Below are positions 1 to 5,572 of a DNA stretch of 5,572 bases, in pieces. Both the position numbers and the translations under genes were made by a program. The notes under the pieces were generated by a model, which was not told where the DNA came from, ran no database searches, and saw only the letters and a list, made by a program, of their open reading frames with translations. The stretch covers positions 1,369-6,940 of the forward strand of contig PXTV01000174.1 of NCBI GenBank assembly GCA_003022985.1, written 5' to 3'. The DNA is from Bacteroidetes bacterium SW_11_45_7 (GTDB lineage: Bacteria > Bacteroidota > Bacteroidia > Chitinophagales > SW-11-45-7). Every line of letters begins with the position of its first letter. The stretch's first letter is position 1.

Positions 1-508
1 CGTTATCACCAGTGACCAATACCCGCGCTTCGGTGGGAGCTACCCTCTCAATGGTGTTCTTGATGTCCTGGATGGCTGGTGATTCGCCAATAATGTCCCT
101 GGTTTTGGAGACTTTGCGCTTCAGTACTTTTGCCTCCGTAATCAGGTCGGATTTGTCAAGGGCATTGCGAATAGTGATCAGTAATCGGTTGAGGTCGGGC
201 GGCTTGGTAATGAAGTCAAAGGCGCCTTTTTTAACTGCTTCCACGGCTGATTCGATAGTGGCATGGCCGGAGATCATGATAACGGGTAGATCCGGATACT
301 GTTCCAGCGTCTTATCCAGCACCTCCATGCCATCCATTTTGGGCATTTTAATGTCCAGAAGAACCAGATCGTACTTCTGGTTTTGGATGAAGTTCATGGC
401 CTCTTTGCCATCAGCAGCTTCCTCTACTTCATAACTCTCGTACTCCAGGATTTCGCGTAAAGTATTGCGAATACTTTTTTCATCGTCTACGATCAGTATC
501 TTAGCCAT
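1..508 (-). CDS. NtrC-family sigma-54-dependent response regulator, N-terminal part (3' end outside window)
   Basis: Seen: an open frame from ATG at 508 to the left edge, 169 complete codons, starting MAKILIVDDEKSIRN. Residues 1 to about 120 form a receiver domain with acidic pocket D8/D9, phospho-acceptor D52 (in LLDIKMPKMDG), S80 in the switch position and K102 before a proline. From about residue 139, IIGESPAIQDIKNTI followed by RVLVTGD is the start of an AAA+ sigma-54 activation domain; the Walker A motif and the DNA-binding helix-turn-helix would lie outside the window. Family knowledge: such proteins are phosphorylated by a sensor kinase, oligomerise and use ATP to open RNA polymerase-sigma-54 complexes in the cytoplasm. 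The start is preceded by a purine-rich run (minus-strand reading of 515-527) about six bases upstream and no clear Shine-Dalgarno site, as is usual in Bacteroidota. No partner kinase is visible, so the signal sensed is unknown. The family call is firm; no gene symbol can be justified. Confidence 0.93.
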   Translation of the reverse strand, partial: MAKILIVDDEKSIRNTLREILEYESYEVEEAADGKEAMNFIQNQKYDLVLLDIKMPKMDGMEVLDKTLEQYPDLPVIMISGHATIESAVEAVKKGAFDFITKPPDLNRLLITIRNALDKSDLITEAKVLKRKVSKTRDIIGESPAIQDIKNTIERVAPTEARVLVTGDN

Positions 509-644
509 AGGATGTTTTCTTCTTCTTGATAAGAGGTTGGTTAGAGCGATTCAATACAACTCAGATCTTTGAGCAGAACGTAACTGGCATCATCTTTATT
601 GACTTGCTGTCTATTGTTGTGAATAAAAAAAGGTTCTCCGAAAT

Positions 645-758
645 ACGCGTACCTACATCGTGATCTATCATTCTTTTAGTTAATGATTCCTTTTTTAGCC
701 ACTTCCGATTGAAATAATCCGGAAGTGGCTATCTTGTTTTAATTGAATAGGTACGCAT
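645..758. repeat. Widely spaced inverted repeat around a hairpin, between rnpB and the regulator gene
   Basis: Seen: GCGTACCTA at 647-655 is the exact reverse complement of TAGGTACGC at 748-756. One further pair (645 with 758) forms beyond a single mismatch. The arms are 92 bases apart and enclose the stem-loop at 696-731. The left arm also overlaps an 8-base palindrome, TACGCGTA, at 644-651. The arms could pair in RNA as a closing helix around the inner hairpin, or could be two copies of a protein-binding site in opposite orientation. No function is known, and a chance match of nine bases within about 270 is possible. Confidence 0.45.
696..731. other. Stem-loop downstream of rnpB (possible terminator or processing hairpin)
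   Basis: Seen: AGCCACTTCCG (697-707) pairs perfectly with CGGAAGTGGCT (720-730), with one more T-A pair outside (696/731). An alternative with C720 bulged lets GATT (707-710) pair with AATC (716-719) and leaves a 5-base loop. On the plus strand the stem is followed by ATCTTGTTTT, a mediocre T-tract. On the minus strand, the direction of all neighbouring genes, it is followed by TAAAAAAGG, so it is not a standard terminator for rnpB. It could block 3' exonucleases on a longer rnpB transcript or stop antisense transcription. It lies about 50 bases beyond the rnpB 3' end. Confidence 0.6.
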
Positions 759-774
759 TTTTGTGATGAATAAT

Positions 775-791
775 AAAAAAGAGCTGCCAAC
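775..791 (-). terminator. T6 run directly after the RNase P RNA 3' strand
   Basis: Read on the minus strand, the 3' strand of RNase P helix P1 (781-791) is followed at once by six T residues (780-775), then ATTATT. A T-run after a GC-rich helix resembles an intrinsic terminator. However, the pairing partner of this helix is the 5' end of the RNA about 400 bases away, so it is not a local hairpin. It may therefore be a termination site helped by the folded RNA, or only the border of the mature RNA, with true termination further on. Confidence 0.4.
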
Positions 792-1196
792 CTGTAAGCC
801 GGGTTCTGTGTGTCCGGCCTTTTGCAAGACCGAAAACTTCCATCATTTATCTGGTCCCAAAGTCACCTTTGGGAGCTATCAGCCTACCCTCCGGTTGTTC
901 CAGCTGCCAAAAAGGCAACCGTAAGGGGGCGAGCAACCCCGCTCAACCGGTTTATTTGGCTTTTCAACGCGCAAGGTTTGCTCGGCTGCCAGTGTCACCA
1001 GCGGCACCGGTGGGCTCTTACCCCACCTTTTCACCCTTAACCCGATAGGAAAATATCGGGACGGTTATTTTCTGTAGCACTTGCTGTTGGCCAGTTTTGG
1101 CTGGCCACCCTCCGTTTCGGAGGTGCGCTGCTCTGTGTTGCCCGGACTTTCCTTCCCGGATCACGATCCGGGACGATGGAACAGTTGGCAGCTCTT
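781..1196 (-). ncRNA. rnpB: RNase P RNA, bacterial A-type
   Basis: This is the catalytic RNA of ribonuclease P, which removes 5' leaders from pre-tRNAs together with protein RnpA. Seen on the minus strand: the 5' conserved block GAAGGAAAGTCCGGGC (1155-1140) and the 3' block ACAGAACCCGGCTTA (809-795), which together form helix P4; GGTAAGAGCCCACC in the middle (about 1026-1008); GGGTAGGCTG before a late hairpin; and AGATAAATGATG near the 3' end. Ends are set by an 11-base perfect P1 helix, GAGCTGCCAAC (1194-1184) with GTTGGCAGCTC (791-781). Other hairpins are at 1154-1173 (P3-like), 1109-1123, 1089-1106 (P8/P9-like), 1041-1060 (P12-like) and 891-950 (closed by CCGGTTG/CAACCGG, P15-like). The hairpin at 856-873 has a GTGA loop of the GNRA class and is P18-like. 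Helix numbers are assigned by order only. The length, about 415 nt, is normal for A-type. Exact ends are inferred to within a few bases. Confidence 0.97.
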
Positions 1197-1197
1197 T

Positions 1198-1229
1198 CCA
1201 AAATAGCAATTTCAAAAGAGGAGTGGAAA
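1198..1229 (-). promoter_or_regulatory. Putative Bacteroidota-type promoter of rnpB
   Basis: Read on the minus strand, TATTTTGG (1205-1198) lies just upstream of the inferred RNA 5' end, and TTTC (1229-1226) lies exactly 20 bases further upstream. The known Bacteroidota primary sigma consensus is TTTG, 19-21 bases, then TAnnTTTG. Each element here differs from consensus at one position. The spacing and the distance to the first base of helix P1 (1194) both fit. This is inference from pattern and position; AT-rich sequence continues upstream to about 1300. Confidence 0.5.
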
Positions 1230-1333
1230 GTTCCGGTTATGAAGGTTGTTATTTTATACGAAAAGTTACATTAAGATTTTTAAAATATAATCTTGAAATC
1301 CCGTAAAAGAATTAGGTGGATGCGGATCCTTAA

Positions 1334-1416
1334 GAAAAACTCAAAAACCGGTCGGATGGCTATTTCGAATTTGGTGAACCAATACAAAAACCATTGGTCT
1401 CGGCCGTCCGACCGGT
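1334..1416 (-). terminator. Rho-independent-type terminator of the secA/SPOR-like/DUF2027-Smr unit
   Basis: Seen: a 14-position stem, 1347-1360 with 1403-1416, GC-rich (ACCGGTCGG core), complete apart from one position (1357/1406), which is A-C in minus-strand RNA and would be a G-U wobble in plus-strand RNA. Read on the minus strand it begins 30 bases after the stop codon of the DUF2027-Smr gene and is followed by two T-tracts (TTTTTGAGTTTTTC, 1347-1334), so it is oriented to end transcription of that gene. The 42-base interior is unusually long and holds a second hairpin, ACCAAT (1378-1383) with ATTGGT (1393-1398), competing with TTGG/CCAA at 1371-1382. Confidence 0.75.
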
Positions 1417-1446
1417 AGCTTTAAAAATAGTAAGCTGGCAAAATTG

Positions 1447-2463
1447 TTACAGCCACACAAAAGTGGCGCCAAACCCGTAACGGGGATGGTACTCGTTTTT
1501 GAACGTTTCAATATCGGAATACTCTTGTAAAACCCGATGGACTTCTTCTTTCAATTTTCCTTTCCCCACTCCGTGTATGATGACCAATGATGATTGGTTC
1601 CGCATAATTGCCTCTTCAACAGCTTCACGGCAATGTTGGAGCTGGATTTGCACCATTTCGGCATTGCTTAGGTCATAACTGACGTAGCCGAGTTTTTCGA
1701 TATGCAAATCAACCTCATAAGGCGGTGGCCTCCAGGCTTGTTTTTTCTTTTGATGACCTCCCTTTTCATTGCTATTAGTGGTTTCGAACATTTGCTTGAT
1801 GAGCTGTTCCTTGTCGATGGATTGGCGCTTTTCTTCCTTTTTGCCGGTTGTTTGCTCATTCATGACCGGATTGGTTACTACTTTGAAGAGATACCCTTTT
1901 TGATCCGGAACGGGAATCGATTGGGGATTTTTAAGAAAGGTCTTGGCTTTTGGTTTTAGGCTTGTCTGAACGGTTTGGTGTTCGGGAAACGAGATAACAA
2001 ATGAAAAACAGGGACGCTCGTTGATATCATCAAAAGCAAGATCAGCTAAAAAGAAGCTTTGGCCGCTTCGAAGCGGTTTGTTGAGTTTGAATTGGTGCTC
2101 GTTGTTCAAGTAGAATGTAACCTGGAATTGAATATTGGAGCGGTGCTCGTTGAGAATGAAAATTTGGAAGTTGTCGATGTGATCCTCCTCATTGTAACGG
2201 GGGAGAAAGGCTAAATAGATGCCATCACTCGATTGGCTTTTCTCTTCTGGTTGTACTTTTGATGATTGTTCCTCTTCCTGTTGTGAAGAAGCGGAGAAAG
2301 TTTGTTCAGTCTCCGTTCGCTCTCCCACAACTTCACCTGCTGCCACAGGAATACCGAGCCCATCCACATCCACAAGGAGTTGCCCGTTTTCCAGGATGTC
2401 TGTAATGACGCCTTTATCGCCCGAGTCTTTGATGACAACATTGTTACCTATCTTGAGCTTCAT
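1447..2463 (-). CDS. DUF2027 and Smr domain protein (putative nuclease-like, Bacteroidota-specific fusion)
   Basis: Seen: 338 residues, complete, cytoplasmic (no signal peptide or membrane segment). Residues 1 to about 47 (MKLKIGNNVVIKDSGDKGV) form a small beta-rich module of the kind opening DUF2027 proteins. Residues 48-80 are an acidic, Gln/Ser-rich linker. Residues 82 to about 197 are a beta-strand-rich central domain, and 203-248 a charged, Lys-rich linker. The C-terminus, 250-338, is an Smr domain with DLH at 252-254 and HGVGKGKL at 297-304, the two motifs the family uses for nucleic-acid binding and cleavage. Family knowledge: Smr domains occur in MutS2 and SmrB, which act on branched DNA or on mRNA at collided ribosomes; the role of the DUF2027 fusion is not established. 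The gene starts 84 bases after the SPOR-like gene and ends in the terminator at 1334-1416. No clear ribosome-binding site precedes the ATG at 2463. Architecture is certain; enzymatic activity is inferred from intact motifs. Confidence 0.93.
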   Translation of the reverse strand: MKLKIGNNVVIKDSGDKGVITDILENGQLLVDVDGLGIPVAAGEVVGERTETEQTFSASSQQEEEQSSKVQPEEKSQSSDGIYLAFLPRYNEEDHIDNFQIFILNEHRSNIQFQVTFYLNNEHQFKLNKPLRSGQSFFLADLAFDDINERPCFSFVISFPEHQTVQTSLKPKAKTFLKNPQSIPVPDQKGYLFKVVTNPVMNEQTTGKKEEKRQSIDKEQLIKQMFETTNSNEKGGHQKKKQAWRPPPYEVDLHIEKLGYVSYDLSNAEMVQIQLQHCREAVEEAIMRNQSSLVIIHGVGKGKLKEEVHRVLQEYSDIETFKNEYHPRYGFGATFVWL

Positions 2464-2547
2464 ACAGCTGCTGTATTGCTAAAAGCCTGTGAGAGAAATC
2501 GGTACAACTTTATCGTGTTTCGTTTGCTGAATGGAAATCGCGGCTAT

Positions 2548-2937
2548 TCAATTATTGTCATATTGAATGCTAATTCGATCCCGGACGATAAAAGCCTCTT
2601 GAAAAGTAGTTGCACTTGTAATTTTTTGAAGATAACGATAGGCGACTAAACGAGTGCGAAAATCACCTACGCGAAGTTTGAAATAAGGGGGCCTGTATAG
2701 GATGTAAGGTTCGAGGTCGGAAAACTTATTCAATTCCTGAAAGTCGATTTTCTTTTGCCGAACTCCGTCTTGACTCTTATTTTGACGAATATCACGCTGA
2801 ACCAATGTATCGAGAAGGGCATCCCGGTGAATGAGGACATTCCCTTTGCCGGCATCGGGTTCGGAGGAAGATTGAGCACTCACTGCAACGCCTGTGCACA
2901 ATAACAGAATAAGAATTATGGATTTTTTCATCTTCAA
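2548..2937 (-). CDS. Small exported SPOR-like domain protein
   Basis: Seen: 129 residues with a Sec-type signal peptide: basic start MKMKK, hydrophobic core 6-19, likely cleavage after A21 (VSA|Q). The mature part would be about 108 residues in the periplasm. Residues 76-121, with PYFKLRVGDFRTR at 84-96 and EAFIVRDRI at 114-122, match the C-terminal half of the SPOR domain as it appears in Bacteroidota. Residues 33-52 (VLIHRDALLDTLVQRDI) resemble the helix that precedes it. The usual first strand, with a pattern like GYRVQIFSG, is not seen; the segment 53-72 is short and polar instead, so the domain looks shortened. Family knowledge: SPOR domains bind denuded peptidoglycan glycan strands, often at division sites. 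It lies 51 bases after secA without an intervening terminator, so co-transcription with secA is likely. The ATG at 2937 is taken, although the second Met, at residue 3, would serve equally well. The SPOR call is from memory of family motifs and is moderate. Confidence 0.8.
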   Translation of the reverse strand: MKMKKSIILILLLCTGVAVSAQSSSEPDAGKGNVLIHRDALLDTLVQRDIRQNKSQDGVRQKKIDFQELNKFSDLEPYILYRPPYFKLRVGDFRTRLVAYRYLQKITSATTFQEAFIVRDRISIQYDNN

Positions 2938-2988
2938 GCGCTTATTGGATACACTCTATAGAGGGCTAAGAGATACCAACAACCAGCA

Positions 2989-5572
2989 TTACTGCTTGCC
3001 GTGACAGTGCTTGTATTTCTTGCCACTGCCACACGGGCAGGGCTCATTGCGCCCCACTTTTTTGCCAACCTTGACGGGTTCCTGCTTTTGCTCTTCCTCC
3101 GGGCTATTCGTTGCAAGCTCGGGCTGTTCGCCACCGTTCTCTGGTTGGGTATTGATGAGGGCATTATTGGTTTCCCGGCCTGTTTTCACATTGTCCAAAT
3201 CTGACTTTTTGGGTGTTTTAGCTTCCTGCAATTCTTGCTCTTCTTCCTCCTGGATGACACCTTTAAACAGGAATGCCGTGATATCCTTGTTGATGTTGCT
3301 CAGCATTGTTTTGAACAACTTAAATGCCTCGAACTTGTAGACCAGTAACGGGTCTTTTTGTTCGTAAACAGCACCCTGAACGGATTGCTTCAACTCGTCC
3401 ATCTGGCGCAGGTGGTCTTTCCAGTACTCATCGATAATGGAGAGGGAAATGCCTTTTTCAAAGTCCCGGAGCACTTGTTCCCCACCTGAGTTGATAGCTT
3501 CTTCAAGATTGGTTACTACCTGCATGGTTTTAACGCCATCGGTAAATGGAATGGCCACATCTTGAATGCTTTGCCCCTTGCTCTCGTGGAGGCGCCTTAA
3601 AACGGGAAGGGTAATGTCGATGATCTGCTTTTCCTTGCGCTGATAGGCCTCCTTGATTTCATTGTAAAGGATATCGGTCAGCCCCTGCTCCTTCTTGTTG
3701 CGAAAATCGTCCTCTGTAATTTTGGTGCTGATGGAGAAAAAGCGGATCACATCCATGTGGAAGTTATGGTAATCGTACGTTTCTTTATGGTTCTGGACGG
3801 TCTCTTCAGCCAACTCGTAAAAGGAGTTATTGAGATCAACGGACAGCCGTTCACCGTACAGCGCGTGTTCGCGTTTTTTGTAGACAACTTCCCTTTGGGA
3901 ATTCATGACGTCATCGTACTCCAGGAGTTTCTTACGGATGCCGAAGTTGTTCTCCTCTACTTTCTTTTGCGCCCGTTCAATGGACTTGGAAACCATCGAG
4001 TGCTGGATCACCTCACCTTCCTGATAGCCCATGCGGTCCATCACCTTTACGATACGCTCGGAGCCGAAAAGCCGCATAAGGCGATCATCAAGAGCAACAA
4101 AGAACTGGGAGGAGCCCGGGTCACCCTGGCGGCCGGCACGGCCACGGAGCTGGCGATCCACACGCCTTGAGTCGTGGCGCTCGGAGCCAATAATGGCCAA
4201 ACCGCCTGCTTCACGAACGCCTTCACCCAACTTGATGTCGGTACCACGACCGGCCATGTTCGTGGCAATTGTCACTGTCCGGGCCTGGCCGGCTTCTGCA
4301 ACAATCTCGGCCTCGCTCTGGTGATTCTTGGCGTTCAGGACGTTATGTTTGATGTTCTTGCGCTCGAGCATGCGGCTGATGAGCTCTGACACATCCACAG
4401 AAGTTGTGCCCACAAGAACGGGACGTCCCGCTTCGCGCAACCGTTCAATTTCCTCGATGATGGCGTTGTATTTCTCCTTCTGCGTCTTGTAGATCAAGTC
4501 GTCCTTGTCGTCTCTGATAACCGTTTCATGAGTGGGAATAGCTACAACATCGAGGCTGTAGATCTCCCAGAATTCACCTGCTTCTGTAACGGCTGTACCC
4601 GTCATGCCGGCAAGCTTGTGGTACATCCTGAAGAAGTTCTGAAGAGTGATGGTAGCCATCGTTTGGGAGGCAGCTTCCACCTTCACGTTTTCCTTGGCTT
4701 CAATGGCTTGATGGAGACCATCCGAGTAGCGCCTCCCTTCCAGAATACGGCCGGTGTTTTCGTCAACGATCTTGACTTTGCCGTCCATGACCACGTAATC
4801 CACGTCCGCCTCGAACATCACATAGGCCTTCATAAGCTGCTGCAGCGAGTGGAGTTTTTCGGATTTGACAGCAAAGTCCTGCATGACTTTGTCTTTCTTC
4901 TCCATCTTCTCGTCCTCGCTCATGTCCGCCTTTTCGATGTCAGCTATCTCGCTTCCAACGTCCGGCAACACAAACGTGTCCTCTTCTTCGCCCTCCTGCG
5001 TGATGAAATCGATGCCCTTATCGCTCAACTCGATGCTATTGTTCTTCTCATCAACAGTGAAGTAGAGCTCCTGGTCGACAAAGGGCATATTTTTCGCCTG
5101 CTCCTGCAGGTAATAGTTCTCCGTGTTTTGGAGGATCATCTTATTGCCCGGCTCGTTGAGGAATTTGATGAGGGCTTTGTTCTTGGGCATCCCGCGGTGA
5201 GCACGCAAAAGAGCTAAGCCCCCTTCATCTTCTCCCACACCGGTATTCCCTTCTTCGATTTTCTTTTTCGCCTCTGTGAGGAACTCGTTACAAAGCTTCT
5301 TCTGGGCGTCAACTAATTTCTTGATGCGCGGTTTCAGGCGGTAAAATTCCTCCTCATCATTGCGGTCAACGGGGCCTGAGATGATCAATGGCGTACGGGC
5401 GTCATCGATGAGCACCGAGTCGACCTCGTCCACCATAGCAAAGAAAGGTTTGCGCTGCACGCGCTCTTCGGGCCTGCGGGCCATGTTATCGCGCAGATAA
5501 TCAAAGCCGAATTCATTGTTGGTGCCGTACGTTACGTGGGCTTGATAGGCTTCCCTGCGCTCGGGCGAGTTC
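2989..5572 (-). CDS. secA: Preprotein translocase ATPase SecA (5' end outside window)
   Basis: SecA is the cytoplasmic ATPase that drives unfolded preproteins through SecYEG. Seen: 860 residues to the TAA at 2991-2989, open to the right edge; the N-terminus with Walker A is outside. In visible numbering: YGTNNEFGFDYLRDNM (15-30), Walker B DEVDSVLIDDARTP (48-61), the preprotein cross-linking region with a long insert (about 75-165), AGMTGTA (321-327), then motor domain 2 with TNMAGRGTD (437-445) and QLRGRAGRQGDPGSS (474-488). Next come the scaffold and two-helix-finger region (LLEYDDVMNSQREV; IDEYWKDHLRQMDELKQSV), a Gln/Glu-rich linker, and a C-terminal zinc motif CPCGSGKKYKHCHG with C845, C847, C856 and H857. 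The insert after Walker B is normal for Bacteroidota SecA. In other bacteria the zinc tail binds SecB or the ribosome; a SecB partner is not visible here. No frameshift is seen. About 170-200 residues are probably missing at the N-terminus, judged from the position of the YGTNNE motif in E. coli SecA. Confidence 0.99.
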   Translation of the reverse strand, partial: NSPERREAYQAHVTYGTNNEFGFDYLRDNMARRPEERVQRKPFFAMVDEVDSVLIDDARTPLIISGPVDRNDEEEFYRLKPRIKKLVDAQKKLCNEFLTEAKKKIEEGNTGVGEDEGGLALLRAHRGMPKNKALIKFLNEPGNKMILQNTENYYLQEQAKNMPFVDQELYFTVDEKNNSIELSDKGIDFITQEGEEEDTFVLPDVGSEIADIEKADMSEDEKMEKKDKVMQDFAVKSEKLHSLQQLMKAYVMFEADVDYVVMDGKVKIVDENTGRILEGRRYSDGLHQAIEAKENVKVEAASQTMATITLQNFFRMYHKLAGMTGTAVTEAGEFWEIYSLDVVAIPTHETVIRDDKDDLIYKTQKEKYNAIIEEIERLREAGRPVLVGTTSVDVSELISRMLERKNIKHNVLNAKNHQSEAEIVAEAGQARTVTIATNMAGRGTDIKLGEGVREAGGLAIIGSERHDSRRVDRQLRGRAGRQGDPGSSQFFVALDDRLMRLFGSERIVKVMDRMGYQEGEVIQHSMVSKSIERAQKKVEENNFGIRKKLLEYDDVMNSQREVVYKKREHALYGERLSVDLNNSFYELAEETVQNHKETYDYHNFHMDVIRFFSISTKITEDDFRNKKEQGLTDILYNEIKEAYQRKEKQIIDITLPVLRRLHESKGQSIQDVAIPFTDGVKTMQVVTNLEEAINSGGEQVLRDFEKGISLSIIDEYWKDHLRQMDELKQSVQGAVYEQKDPLLVYKFEAFKLFKTMLSNINKDITAFLFKGVIQEEEEQELQEAKTPKKSDLDNVKTGRETNNALINTQPENGGEQPELATNSPEEEQKQEPVKVGKKVGRNEPCPCGSGKKYKHCHGKQ

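Noticed and set aside
561..671. 36-codon ATG-started frame on the minus strand (MIDHDVGTRISENLF...)
   Set aside because: No ribosome-binding site, unremarkable composition, and it overlaps the more protein-like open frame in another phase; nothing supports translation.
509..780. Sigma-54 promoter before the response regulator
   Set aside because: No GG and GC pair at the required -24/-12 spacing was found near the TGGC in the hairpin or elsewhere in the interval.
1018..1215. 65-codon frame on the minus strand
   Set aside because: It lies inside rnpB and reads through its conserved blocks, so it is a by-product of the structural RNA.
1702..1959. Plus-strand frame with a hydrophobic, membrane-like stretch
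   Set aside because: It is antisense to the DUF2027-Smr gene; the hydrophobicity comes from the complement of Lys/Glu/Gln-rich linker codons.
2464..2547. Possible promoter before the DUF2027-Smr gene (TTTC, then TAAAGTTG on the minus strand)
   Set aside because: Both elements are imperfect and, unlike at rnpB, there is no defined transcript start to anchor them; read-through from the upstream genes is simpler.
2954..2963. CTCTATAGAG palindrome between secA and the SPOR-like gene
   Set aside because: Only 10 bases, AT-centred, with no loop and no T-tract; too weak to be a terminator or a supported operator.
4528..5217. 229-codon plus-strand frame
   Set aside because: It is antisense to secA, whose translation is conserved throughout; long antisense frames are common in such moderately GC-rich genes.

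Overview
The window is a piece of a Bacteroidota chromosome, probably Cytophagia-like. The pointers are SecA with a long insert after DEVDSVLIDDARTP that is typical of this phylum, a DUF2027-Smr fusion protein (a Bacteroidota architecture), a short secreted protein ending like the Bacteroidota form of the SPOR domain, gene starts without clear Shine-Dalgarno sites, and a promoter-like sequence of the TTTG/TAnnTTTG type. The class-level assignment is inference.

Every gene found is on the minus strand, so transcription runs from high to low coordinates. From right to left: secA (2989-5572, its 5' end outside the window); a small exported SPOR-like protein (2548-2937), 51 bases after secA; the DUF2027-Smr protein (1447-2463), 84 bases further on; a strong stem-loop with T-tracts (1334-1416) that closes this probable three-gene unit; the RNase P RNA gene rnpB (about 781-1196) with its own promoter-like sequence; a 272-base non-coding stretch (509-780) holding two nested inverted repeats; and the N-terminal 169 codons of an NtrC-type, sigma-54-activating response regulator (1-508), which runs off the left edge just before its Walker A motif.

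The content is mostly housekeeping: protein export (SecA), tRNA 5' maturation (RNase P), an envelope protein that may bind peptidoglycan, a putative Smr nuclease, and a two-component regulator. Apart from probable co-transcription of the secA group, nothing ties these genes into one pathway. I see no tRNA, insertion sequence, CRISPR array or phage gene, and no convincing undescribed system. The items most worth a second look are the nested repeats between rnpB and the regulator, the shortened SPOR-like domain, and the alternative pairings inside the terminator at 1347-1416.
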